Positions 35,646-42,804 of a stretch of 46,844 nucleotides of DNA are shown here, in pieces. Origin of the DNA: an uncultured Lachnospiraceae bacterium. Lineage in GTDB: Bacteria > Bacillota > Clostridia > Lachnospirales > Lachnospiraceae. The notes under the pieces are model-generated. The model was not told the origin of the DNA. It did no database searches and saw only the letters and a program-made list of their open reading frames with translations. Position 1 is the first letter of the stretch; each line of letters starts with the position of its first letter. The position numbers were made by a program, and so were the translations under genes. The stretch is taken from contig CATNCF010000023.1 of NCBI GenBank assembly GCA_950097145.1, positions 1 to 46,844 of the forward strand, read 5' to 3'.

Positions 35646-36461
35646 CTACTGTTCAATGACAGCGGCCTGTACCTTGTAAGTCTCTGCACATGTTGTCATG
35701 CTTCCGTCCTTGTAGCTGGAGGAGAAAAATTCATTTAAAGCATCTGTCAGGTCAGAACCTTTGCGGAAGCCCACGCCATATTCTTCATTGTTCAGTCCAA
35801 CGGTGTAGGTCAGGTTATCATAACTTGTTCCTTCACCCACCATGGCTGCAGCCATCAGGGAGTCAATGACAGCGGCGTCAGAGGTTCCGGCAGCAACTTC
35901 CATCAGGGCGTCTGCCTGTGCCTTTACAGCAGTATAGTTTAAATCAAGAGCTTTTACCTGTTCTTCCCCTGCGCTTCCTGCTTCTACCGCAAAGGTCAGG
36001 TCAGAAAGACTGTCTGTATCCTGGTATTTGTCAGCTTTGTCTTTGGGAACAATCACAATCTGCGCGTTGTTGCAGTAGGCATTGGAGCAGGACATAGAGC
36101 TGGTGACTTCATCGGTAAGAGTCATACCGTTCCATACGCAGTCAATGGTTTTTCCATCGAGTTCCATAATCTTGTTGTCCCAGTCAATTTCCACAAATTC
36201 AGCTTTTACCCCAAGGCTTTCAGCAAAGGCTTTTGCCATGTCCGCGTCGAAACCGATCCATTCGCCGTTTTCATCTTTATAGTCCATCGGTTCAAAATCA
36301 GTGATTCCCACCACTAAGGTTCCTTTGTCTTTGACATAAGCCGTGTCACTTTCTTCGGCAGAAGCTTTGCCGGAGGCCTCCTTGCCGTCTTTGGAACCGC
36401 CGCAGGCGGTAAGTGATAATGCCATTACTAAGGTAAGCATAAGTACAAGTATCTTTTTCAT
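35646..36461 (-). CDS. Amino-acid ABC transporter, substrate-binding lipoprotein
   Basis: The 271-residue protein begins with a lipoprotein signal peptide with lipobox LTAC (Cys20), so it should be tethered outside the membrane. After a Ser/Gly/Lys linker, residues about 45-270 form a family 3 solute-binding domain (VVGITDFEPMDYKDENGEWIGF, then FDADMAKAFAESLGVKAEF and DCVWNGMTLTDE). It is the first gene of the importer operon and has an AAAGGA site before ATG 36461. Its promoter is overlaid by a perfect palindrome, implying repressor control. Confidence 0.95.
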   Translation of the reverse strand: MKKILVLMLTLVMALSLTACGGSKDGKEASGKASAEESDTAYVKDKGTLVVGITDFEPMDYKDENGEWIGFDADMAKAFAESLGVKAEFVEIDWDNKIMELDGKTIDCVWNGMTLTDEVTSSMSCSNAYCNNAQIVIVPKDKADKYQDTDSLSDLTFAVEAGSAGEEQVKALDLNYTAVKAQADALMEVAAGTSDAAVIDSLMAAAMVGEGTSYDNLTYTVGLNNEEYGVGFRKGSDLTDALNEFFSSSYKDGSMTTCAETYKVQAAVIEQ

Positions 36462-36508
36462 AATAAGTAAGTCGTCCTTTCGTTTATTCTAAGTAAATAA
36501 CTGCCACG

Positions 36509-36536
36509 TTAATATACTAACAAGTTAGTATATTAA
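36509..36536. promoter_or_regulatory. Perfect palindromic operator in the amino-acid importer promoter
   Basis: Two perfect 13-base arms (TTAATATACTAAC and GTTAGTATATTAA) are separated by AA. The palindrome fills the spacer and covers the -10 box of the minus-strand promoter, so a dimeric repressor (GntR- or MarR-like, by appearance) bound here would block transcription of the importer. Confidence 0.75.
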
Positions 36537-36542
36537 AGTCAA
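36514..36542 (-). promoter_or_regulatory. Promoter of the amino-acid importer operon
   Basis: On the minus strand, -35 TTGACT (36542-36537) and -10 TAGTAT (36519-36514) are 17 bases apart. The predicted start near 36507 lies about 45 bases before the lipoprotein start codon. Confidence 0.7.
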
Positions 36543-36603
36543 GACTTTCTTGAACCTTTACTTATTCTGCGGGCCTGCTGGAGAAAAAAGTATAAAAAGA
36601 TGA

Positions 36604-36632
36604 TTGACATTTTATTATTGTCAGTATACAAT
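36604..36632 (+). promoter_or_regulatory. Promoter of the orphan ABC ATPase gene
   Basis: Consensus -35 TTGACA (36604-36609) and -10 TACAAT (36627-36632) are separated by 17 bases. The transcript would begin near 36640 with a leader of about 180 bases that contains the second copy of the dispersed repeat. Confidence 0.7.
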
Positions 36633-36697
36633 ATAAAAAAAGAATAATAAAAAATATTTATAGTAAATATAAAAAGTTTACGAGGAGATATAATTTG

Positions 36698-36762
36698 ATT
36701 CCCGCGGGCAATGTGCCCGCAGGGAAATGGGCCAAATAGCCGTGCCAGTGCGGATATTTGGC
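36698..36762 (+). repeat. Dispersed palindromic intergenic repeat, copy 2
   Basis: This stretch (ATTCCCGCGGGCAATG ... GCCAAATAGCCGTG ... GCGGATATTTGGC) aligns with the reverse strand of 26926-27021. It is shorter, and it lacks the GC-rich 13-bp stem of copy 1. It contains its own local inverted repeat CCCGCGGGCAATGTGCCCGCAG. It lies in the 5' leader of the ABC ATPase gene. Confidence 0.65.
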
Positions 36763-36817
36763 TGGAGTATAGAAGAGATGTGAGTTTCTTTACATTAGTT
36801 TTGGAAGGAGAGATGAT

Positions 36818-37486
36818 ATGCCAAATTTATTGTTAGAAAATGTAACATACACGTATAAGAATGCGTCAAGAGCTGCTGTTTCAGGAATTTCCTGCAGATT
36901 TGAAGCGGGAAATGTTTATGCCATTGTGGGTCCTTCCGGTTCCGGGAAATCCACCCTGCTTTCCCTGCTGGCAGGACTGGATCTGCCAACGGAAGGCAAA
37001 GTTGTTTTTGATGGGGACAGCCTGGCTGCGCTGGATCTTGATCGTTACCGCCGGGAAAGCATTTCCATGATTTTCCAGTCATTCCACCTTTTTCCGCTGC
37101 TGACAGTTATGGAAAATGTCTGTTTTCCCATGGAATTGTGTAAAGTTATGCCGAAAGACGCAAGGCTCAGGGCGGCGGCTTTGCTTGAGGGCGTAGGCAT
37201 CACAAAAGAACAGATGGATCGTTTCCCCTCAAAACTTTCAGGGGGAGAACGCCAGCGGGTAGCCATTGCAAGAAGCCTTGCCTCCAATGCCAAAATCATC
37301 CTGGGAGATGAACCTACAGGGAATCTTGACGCCGCCAATACGCAGAATATTATTGAGATATTATGCAGCCTTGCTCATGAAAAAGGATACTGTGTCATTA
37401 TTGTGACCCATGACAGTGAGGTTGCCGAAGCGGCGGATGTCGCCCTTCGGATGAGGGACGGGCAGTTTCGGACAGAATCATTATAA
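36818..37486 (+). CDS. ABC transporter ATP-binding protein (MacB/LolD type), without a visible permease
   Basis: A 222-residue ATPase of the LolD/MacB/SalX group. Walker A is GPSGSGKST near 39-47, then FQSFHLFPLLTVMENV, signature LSGGERQRVAIARSL, Walker B ILGDEPTGNLD and the H-loop VTHDSEVA. Members normally pair with an FtsX-like permease encoded next to them. Here the gene is followed at once by asnA on the opposite strand, overlapping by six bases at the stop codons, so no partner is present. TTGGAAGGAGAG precedes ATG 36818. It may serve a permease encoded elsewhere, or be left over from a rearrangement. Confidence 0.9.
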   Translation: MPNLLLENVTYTYKNASRAAVSGISCRFEAGNVYAIVGPSGSGKSTLLSLLAGLDLPTEGKVVFDGDSLAALDLDRYRRESISMIFQSFHLFPLLTVMENVCFPMELCKVMPKDARLRAAALLEGVGITKEQMDRFPSKLSGGERQRVAIARSLASNAKIILGDEPTGNLDAANTQNIIEILCSLAHEKGYCVIIVTHDSEVAEAADVALRMRDGQFRTESL

Positions 37487-38494
37487 CAGCATAATGCCGT
37501 GTTCTTCTGCTTCTTTCACAATTTCTTCCTTCCACATGGAGGATTGTACTTCTCCAATGTGTGCTTTTCTTAAGAAGAACATGCAGATGCGTGACTGTCC
37601 AATGCCGCCGCCGATGGTTAAAGGGAGTTTCTGTTCCAGAATAGATTTCTGGAAAGGAAGTTCTGCACGTTCTGGGCAGCCCGCTTTGTCAAGCTGGGAC
37701 AGCAGGGAGGTTTCATCCACCCGGATTCCCATGGAAGAAAGTTCCAGGGCAATGTCCAGTACTGGGTAATAGATTACAATATCCGCATTTAAAGCCCAGT
37801 CGTCATAATCTGGCGCTCTGCCGTCGTGTGGTTCGCCGGAGGCAAGTTTGTCTCCAATCTGCATAATACATACAGCCCCTTTTTCTTTGGAAATCAGGTA
37901 TTCACGCTCTTTGGGAGAAGAGCTGGGATACATGGTTTCCAATTCTTTTGTGGTAAGAAAGAAAATATCATGGGGCAGAATTTCTTCAATGTAGTCGTAG
38001 CGGATTGCCATGTATTTTTCTGTTTTCCGCAGAACTTTGTAAACAATTTTTACCGTTTCTTTCAGAAAATCCAGATTCCGGTCTTCTCTGGAAATAATTT
38101 TTTCCCAATCCCACTGATCCACAAAGATGGAGTGGATATTGTCAGTGTCTTCATCTCTTCGGATGGCGTTCATATCGGTATAAAGACCTTCTCCCATGGA
38201 AAATCCGTATTTTTTCAGTGCATAGCGTTTCCATTTAGCAAGAGAGTGGACGATTTCTGCCTGCTTTTCATTCTGTTCTTTGATGCCGAATGTGACAGGA
38301 CGTTCCACGCCGTTTAAGTTATCATTGAGGCCGGAAGAGGGGTCGACAAAAAGAGGAGCCGAAACACGGCGCAGGTTCAGGCGTTCAGAAAGGAGATTCT
38401 GAAAAAAATCTTTTACTGTTTTAATGGCAATCTGCGTGTCGTGCAGGCTCAGTGCTGAGTGGTAATTTTTTGGTATCATTAAATGTTCCATCAT
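37481..38494 (-). CDS. asnA: Aspartate-ammonia ligase (asparagine synthetase A)
   Basis: AsnA makes asparagine from aspartate and ammonia using ATP; it is structurally a class II aminoacyl-tRNA synthetase relative. The 337-residue protein carries the family blocks RRVSAPLFVDPSSGLNDNL, SLAKWKRYALKKYGF, GLYTDMNAIRRDE, SIFVDQWDWEK and the class II motif-3-like GGGIGQSRICMFFL near the end. Length agrees with the E. coli enzyme (330). AAGGAG precedes two tandem ATG codons; the first is used here. It is a single-gene unit with its own promoter and runs convergently into the ABC ATPase gene with no terminator between them. Confidence 0.97.
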   Translation of the reverse strand: MMEHLMIPKNYHSALSLHDTQIAIKTVKDFFQNLLSERLNLRRVSAPLFVDPSSGLNDNLNGVERPVTFGIKEQNEKQAEIVHSLAKWKRYALKKYGFSMGEGLYTDMNAIRRDEDTDNIHSIFVDQWDWEKIISREDRNLDFLKETVKIVYKVLRKTEKYMAIRYDYIEEILPHDIFFLTTKELETMYPSSSPKEREYLISKEKGAVCIMQIGDKLASGEPHDGRAPDYDDWALNADIVIYYPVLDIALELSSMGIRVDETSLLSQLDKAGCPERAELPFQKSILEQKLPLTIGGGIGQSRICMFFLRKAHIGEVQSSMWKEEIVKEAEEHGIMLL

Positions 38495-38528
38495 GTACTC
38501 CTTGTGTTATATTTTATATTCGGTAACA

Positions 38529-38557
38529 ATTATATGCCTGCACATATATTTTTTCAA
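38529..38557 (-). promoter_or_regulatory. Promoter of asnA
   Basis: On the minus strand, -35 TTGAAA (38557-38552) and consensus -10 TATAAT (38534-38529) are 17 bases apart, about 35 bases before the asnA start codon. Confidence 0.75.
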
Positions 38558-38565
38558 TAAGTAAG

Positions 38566-38594
38566 TTGAGGTTTTTGCAGAAATGTAATAAAAT
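38566..38594 (+). promoter_or_regulatory. Promoter of the ABC-F gene
   Basis: -35 TTGAGG (38566-38571) and -10 TAAAAT (38589-38594) are 17 bases apart. Transcription would start near 38601, leaving a leader of only about 25 bases. There is thus no room for the attenuator seen in many antibiotic-induced ABC-F genes. Confidence 0.65.
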
Positions 38595-38625
38595 AAGAGG
38601 AGTTTACAAAGGAGACCGCAATGAT

Positions 38626-40182
38626 ATGATATTAGATGTGAAACATTTAACCCATGGTTTTGGGGACCGGGCCATTTTTCATGATGTGTCCTTCCGTCTG
38701 CTGAAGGGAGAACATATCGGGCTTATTGGCGCGAATGGGGAAGGAAAGTCTACGTTTTTAAATATCGTGACAGGAAATCTGCAGCCTGACGAGGGAACAG
38801 TAGAATGGGCAAAAAATGTCCGTGCAGGCTATTTGGACCAGCATACCGTGTTAAAAGCGGGAATGTCCATTGGGGATGTGCTGCGCAGTGCATTTTCGTT
38901 TCTCTATAATATGGAACAAGAAATGAATCAGATGTTTGAGAAGATGGGAGAAGCAAATGAGACAGAATTGGCTCGCTTGATGGAAGAGACCGGTACCATT
39001 CAGGAACTGCTGGATCAGCATGATTTCTATGTAATTGACGCTAAGGTGGAGGAAGTGGCCAGAGCCCTTGGCATTCAGGAGCTTGGGCTTGACACGGATG
39101 TGACAGAATTAAGCGGCGGGCAGCGCACCAAAGTACTGCTTGCAAAACTGCTGCTGGAGAAACCGGACATTCTCTTATTGGACGAGCCCACCAACTATTT
39201 AGATGAGAACCATATTGAATGGCTGAAACGGTATCTGCTGGATTATGAAAACGCATTCATTCTCATTTCCCACGATATTCCATTTTTAAACAGTGTGGTG
39301 AATATTATTTACCATATGGAACATCAGGAATTGAACCGTTATGTTGGTGATTATGATAAGTTTATGGAAGTTTATGAGATGAAAAAGTCCCAGCTTGAGG
39401 CGGCTTATAAGAGGCAGCAGAAGGAAATTGAAGATTTAAAGGATTTTGTGGCAAGAAATAAAGCCCGTGTAGCCACCCGGAATATGGCAATGTCAAGACA
39501 GAAGAAACTGGACAAAATGGAAGTAATTGAGCTGGCGGCCGAACGGCCGAAGCCAGAGTTTTTCTTTCGGAACGCCAGGGCGTCCGGGAAGGTTGTATTT
39601 GAGACAGAGGATTTAGTACTGGGGTATGAGAAGGACAGGCCCTTGTCTAAGCCAATGAACCTGCGGATGGAGCGGGGGGAGAAAATTGCCATTGCAGGAA
39701 CGAATGGGATTGGGAAGACCACGTTTCTTAAGAGTGTACTGGGGCTGATCCAGCCTCTTTCTGGGAAGGCGCAATTAGGGGATTATCTTTACCCAGGCTA
39801 TTTTGAACAGGAAATGCCGGCCAGCGAGCGGAATTGTATTGAGGAGATCTGGGAGACATTTCCTTCGTTCAGCCAGTATGAAGTGCGTTCCGCTCTGGCA
39901 AAATGCGGGCTGACTACGAAACATATTGAGAGTAAGATTAAGGTGTTAAGCGGTGGAGAGCAGGCCAAGGTGCGTTTGTGTAAGCTTCTGAATGTGGAGA
40001 CGAATGTACTGCTTTTAGACGAGCCTACCAATCACTTGGACGTGGATGCCAAGGAGGAGTTAAAACGTGCCCTGAAAGAGTATAAAGGTGCGATTCTGCT
40101 GGTATGCCATGAGTCGGAATTTTATCAGGATGTAGTGAAACAGATTTGGAATATGGAAGAATATTCTCTGTTACAATATTAA
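38626..40182 (+). CDS. ABC-F family ATPase (ribosome-associated)
   Basis: A 518-residue protein with two ABC domains and no membrane segments. Domain 1 (about 1-230) has GANGEGKST, LSGGQRTK and ILLLDEPTNYLD. A charged helical linker (about 235-305, the P-site tRNA interaction motif region) follows. Domain 2 (about 320-515) has GTNGIGKTT, LSGGEQAK and VLLLDEPTNHLD. ABC-F proteins bind the ribosomal E site and either protect from antibiotics or help stalled ribosomes; which applies here is unclear. The frame opens at 38566, but AAAGGAG at 38608-38614 and homology place the start at ATG 38626 (MILDVKHL). Confidence 0.93.
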   Translation: MILDVKHLTHGFGDRAIFHDVSFRLLKGEHIGLIGANGEGKSTFLNIVTGNLQPDEGTVEWAKNVRAGYLDQHTVLKAGMSIGDVLRSAFSFLYNMEQEMNQMFEKMGEANETELARLMEETGTIQELLDQHDFYVIDAKVEEVARALGIQELGLDTDVTELSGGQRTKVLLAKLLLEKPDILLLDEPTNYLDENHIEWLKRYLLDYENAFILISHDIPFLNSVVNIIYHMEHQELNRYVGDYDKFMEVYEMKKSQLEAAYKRQQKEIEDLKDFVARNKARVATRNMAMSRQKKLDKMEVIELAAERPKPEFFFRNARASGKVVFETEDLVLGYEKDRPLSKPMNLRMERGEKIAIAGTNGIGKTTFLKSVLGLIQPLSGKAQLGDYLYPGYFEQEMPASERNCIEEIWETFPSFSQYEVRSALAKCGLTTKHIESKIKVLSGGEQAKVRLCKLLNVETNVLLLDEPTNHLDVDAKEELKRALKEYKGAILLVCHESEFYQDVVKQIWNMEEYSLLQY

Positions 40183-40205
40183 TAGTTAGAAAGGAACGAT
40201 AGTAT

Positions 40206-40598
40206 ATGAAACAGATTATTAAAACAGTGGGACAGATTATGGAAGACTTGAGGGTGTATACAGGCTGGGGATTTGTAGGAGGAGTAAAAGGAGATGCCAT
40301 AACGTTAAAATCGATTCTTGTCAATGAGATTGGGAAAAAGATAGATTTAACTCTGGAAATCTTTGAGGGGGACGTACTGATTAAAGTGACCGCATGGCGT
40401 GACGGCCTTAAGCGGGAAGCTGTGGACCAGGAATTAGAAGTACTGGAGATTCCAGTGGAGGCAGAAATTCAGGATTCAACCTTGATTTTGTGCCATCATG
40501 AGCCCTTTGGCGTGCTGGAACACAGTGTCAAGGGAGTACTGAAACAATGTATTATGCCCATGGTAAATGCGGCTGCAAAATTGACAGAAGAAGAATAA
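40206..40598 (+). CDS. Protein of unknown function (130 residues)
   Basis: I do not recognise this protein. It is soluble, with no signal peptide or membrane segment. It begins MKQIIKTVGQIMEDLRVY, has alternating beta-like stretches (GDAITLKSILVNEI, KIDLTLEIFEGDVLIKVTAW) and ends with LKQCIMPMVNAAAKL. GAAAGGAACG lies before ATG 40206. It starts 23 bases after the ABC-F gene with no terminator between, so it is probably co-transcribed with it. Confidence 0.7.
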   Translation: MKQIIKTVGQIMEDLRVYTGWGFVGGVKGDAITLKSILVNEIGKKIDLTLEIFEGDVLIKVTAWRDGLKREAVDQELEVLEIPVEAEIQDSTLILCHHEPFGVLEHSVKGVLKQCIMPMVNAAAKLTEEE

Positions 40599-40612
40599 TT
40601 TTAGTAAAAAGC

Positions 40613-40699
40613 GGCTGCTGCATGAAGGAGAAACAATGGGATATTCTATCTGTAAAGATATCGTTTCCGATCCTTTTTATTCTCCTGGATGCGGCAGCC
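40613..40699 (+). other. Long imperfect hairpin (candidate RNA regulator or terminator)
   Basis: The 20-base arms 40613-40632 (GGCTGCTGCATGAAGGAGAA) and 40680-40699 are complementary at about 17 positions, plus a G-U pair. The left arm contains the AAGGAG ribosome binding site of the small ORF at 40636, so the fold would hide it. The sequence after the hairpin is only moderately T-rich, so it is not a standard terminator. Confidence 0.5.
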
Positions 40700-40734
40700 T
40701 CTTTCGTTTCCTGAAAGTTGATTTTTATTTGTAA
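40636..40734 (+). CDS. Putative 32-residue small ORF
   Basis: ATG 40636 is preceded by AAGGAG with a five-base gap, a good start signal. The frame encodes 32 residues, starting MGYSICKDIVSDPF and containing PGCGS in the middle and a hydrophobic, aromatic tail (FLKVDFYL). The ribosome binding site is embedded in the stem of the surrounding hairpin. It precedes the YxlE/F/G-like genes. It may be chance; I know of no matching family. Confidence 0.3.
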   Translation: MGYSICKDIVSDPFYSPGCGSLFRFLKVDFYL

Positions 40735-40752
40735 AAGTATCGCAGAAATCCT

Positions 40753-40782
40753 TTGAAAAATTCAGATAAGGTAAGGTATACT
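40753..40782 (+). promoter_or_regulatory. Promoter of the PLDc_N-ABC operon
   Basis: -35 TTGAAA (40753-40758) and -10 TATACT (40777-40782) are separated by 18 bases, some 80 bases before the PLDc_N gene. Confidence 0.55.
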
Positions 40783-40860
40783 TATTACGTCGGCGGTGAA
40801 ATGCTGATAAAAGTTTGGCAAATAAAAACGTCGATATTTAAATACAAGGAGGAATGGAAT

Positions 40861-41064
40861 ATGAATGAAATTCAGGAGTTTTTACCGTTTTTGATACCTC
40901 TCATCGTGTTGGAATTAGCGCTTCTGGTTTATACCCTGCGGCATATTCTCACACATAACAGCTACCGCCATGGAAACAGAGTATTGTGGATTATTGTAGT
41001 TGTGGCAGGAATGCAGTTTATAGGTCCTGTTTTGTATTTTCTGTTAGGTAAGGAGGATGGGTAA
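40861..41064 (+). CDS. PLDc_N-domain small membrane protein (YxlE-like)
   Basis: A 67-residue protein with two membrane helices (about 7-30 and 38-60) and the PLDc_N signature: LIPLIVLELALLVYTL, then the basic turn RHGNRVLWIIVV and QFIGPVLYFLLGK. Despite the name, no phospholipase domain is present. In Bacillus subtilis the similar YxlE lies with the YxlFG ABC transporter in the sigY operon and modulates it or its regulator. ACAAGGAGG gives a strong start at ATG 40861; the longer frame from 40753 lacks a site. The ABC ATPase starts four bases after the stop. Confidence 0.88.
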   Translation: MNEIQEFLPFLIPLIVLELALLVYTLRHILTHNSYRHGNRVLWIIVVVAGMQFIGPVLYFLLGKEDG

Positions 41065-41067
41065 GAG

Positions 41068-41970
41068 ATGAATATGCTTGAGATTTCCCATATTTCCAAA
41101 AAATTTGCAGAGAAAGAGGTTTTGCGCGATGTGAATTTTGCAGTGCCGGAACATGCAGTTTATGGTTTTGTGGGACAAAATGGAGCAGGAAAAACTACTA
41201 CCATGAAACTTATTCTGGGTCTTCTGCCGGCAGGCAGCGGAGAAATATTTGTCAATGGAGAAAAAGTTTCTTTTGGAGAAAATCCTGCAAATTGTTCTAT
41301 TGGGTATCTGCCGGACGTGCCAGAATTCTATCCCTATATGACTGCAGCGGAATATCTAAATTTCTGTGGGGCAATTACCGGAATGGAAGGGCAGGATTGC
41401 AGAAAACGAACGGAAGAACTACTGGAATTGGTGGGTCTTGGGGTGGAAAAACACCGTATCAAAGGATTCTCAAGAGGGATGAAACAGCGGCTGGGAATCG
41501 CCCAGGCATTGCTGAACCGTCCGAAACTGCTGATCTGTGACGAACCTACCTCGGCCCTTGATCCCCTGGGCAGAAAGGAAATTCTGGATATACTGGTTTC
41601 CGTAAGGGAGCAGACTACGGTACTATTTTCTACCCATATTCTGTCCGATGTGGAACGGATTTGTGAACAGTTTGCCTTTCTGCATGAAGGAAGGATTCTG
41701 CGGCAGGGAAGCATGGAAGAACTAAGGAAAAGCTGTGGAGAAGCAGGGTTTGAGATTGAATTGGAGCAGAGACAGGAAGCAGAAAAGTTAATGGAATATT
41801 TTCCAGGAGGAATCCTGCAGGACAGGACATCTGTGTATTATGAGCCGGGTTCAGGACAGAAGATGGAAGGGGTACTGGCCTGGGTTGTGGAGAACGGAAT
41901 CAGGATTCGCAAAGCAGAACAGAGAGGTCTTACGCTGGAGACACTGTTTATGGAGGTGATTGGCAGATGA
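41068..41970 (+). CDS. ABC transporter ATP-binding protein (YxlF-like)
   Basis: A 300-residue ATPase of the drug, bacteriocin and antibiotic-export type. Walker A GQNGAGKTT lies near 36-44, signature FSRGMKQRLGIAQALL near 135, and Walker [14 protein letters not shown]. After the nucleotide-binding domain (about 1-215) a C-terminal regulatory segment of about 80 residues follows, as usual in BcrA/CcmA-like proteins. The signature reads SRGMKQR where SGGQ is more common, a known variation in this subfamily. It overlaps the permease gene by four bases (ATGA) and forms a trio with the PLDc_N protein. Confidence 0.93.
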   Translation: MNMLEISHISKKFAEKEVLRDVNFAVPEHAVYGFVGQNGAGKTTTMKLILGLLPAGSGEIFVNGEKVSFGENPANCSIGYLPDVPEFYPYMTAAEYLNFCGAITGMEGQDCRKRTEELLELVGLGVEKHRIKGFSRGMKQRLGIAQALLNRPKLLICDEPTSALDPLGRKEILDILVSVREQTTVLFSTHILSDVERICEQFAFLHEGRILRQGSMEELRKSCGEAGFEIELEQRQEAEKLMEYFPGGILQDRTSVYYEPGSGQKMEGVLAWVVENGIRIRKAEQRGLTLETLFMEVIGR

Positions 41971-42737
41971 AAACCGGAATTGCATTTTGGAAAAAAGAAT
42001 GGATGGATCTTGTGCGCAGCGGGAAAGCTGTTCTGCTGCTGCTGATTGCGTCGCTGTTCGGAATTATGAATCCGGCCATTGCCAAATTGACGCCATGGCT
42101 GATGGAAACTATGTCAGAATCCCTGCAGGAGACAGGGTTGCATATGACAGAGGTAACCGTCGACGCTATGACAAGCTGGGTGCAGTTTTATAAAAATATG
42201 CCCATGGAGCTAATTATCATTGTCTTACTGCTGGGCGGTATCTTTACCCAGGAATATCAAAAGGGGACCCTTGTGATGGTCTTGACAAAAGGACTGAAAA
42301 GGCGCAGCGTGTATTTGGCCAAAACGTTTATGTGTGCTTTGGCATGGAGCGTATGCTTCTGGCTGTCCTTTTTCATTACCTGGCTGTATAACGATTATTT
42401 TTGGAATAACGGGATTGCAAAACACCTAATAACAACGGCAGCGTTGTTCTGGCTGTTTGGACTATGGATATTTTTCCTGCTTGTATTCTTTTCTGCCATT
42501 GCAAAAGAAACCACCGGAGTGCTGGCAGGCACAGGAATTATTCTTTTGATTTCTTATATAGCGGGAATGTTCCCAAAGATCCAGGAATATCTGCCTACAA
42601 AACTGCTGGAAGCACAGACACTGCTGACAGAATCAGCAGTGCCCGGGGATTTTTATAAAGCGATAGCAGTTGTACTGCTGCTGAATATCGCAGCAGTACT
42701 GACAGGAATGATTTTGTTTGATAAAAAGAATATTTAG
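41967..42737 (+). CDS. ABC transporter permease (YxlG-like)
   Basis: The 256-residue membrane protein has about six helices: one near 18-38, a pair around 85-105 and 115-140, then 155-178, 185-205 and 230-250. Its layout fits ABC-2-type permeases. The cytoplasmic loop KGTLVMVLTKGLKRRSVYLAK is a typical ATPase-contact segment. ATG 41967 overlaps the ATPase stop. With the upstream ATPase it should form an exporter; relatives act on peptides or antibiotics, or on membrane stress. The substrate is unknown. Confidence 0.9.
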   Translation: MKTGIAFWKKEWMDLVRSGKAVLLLLIASLFGIMNPAIAKLTPWLMETMSESLQETGLHMTEVTVDAMTSWVQFYKNMPMELIIIVLLLGGIFTQEYQKGTLVMVLTKGLKRRSVYLAKTFMCALAWSVCFWLSFFITWLYNDYFWNNGIAKHLITTAALFWLFGLWIFFLLVFFSAIAKETTGVLAGTGIILLISYIAGMFPKIQEYLPTKLLEAQTLLTESAVPGDFYKAIAVVLLLNIAAVLTGMILFDKKNI

Positions 42738-42750
42738 TATTTGTTACTTG

Positions 42751-42801
42751 TTACTCCAGCGGTGAAATATCCATGTATTACCTGCTGGAGTAATATTTAT
42801 T
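42751..42801. terminator. Terminator between the ABC operon and the antiporter gene
   Basis: A perfect 10-bp stem (TTACTCCAGC at 42751-42760, GCTGGAGTAA at 42784-42793) is followed by TATTTATT. It sits between convergent genes and may work in both directions. Confidence 0.75.
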
Positions 42802-42804
42802 GTA

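Noticed and set aside
37826-38317. 163-residue plus-strand frame inside asnA
   Set aside because: It is antisense to a complete, well-conserved asnA and is rich in Phe, as expected from reverse reading.
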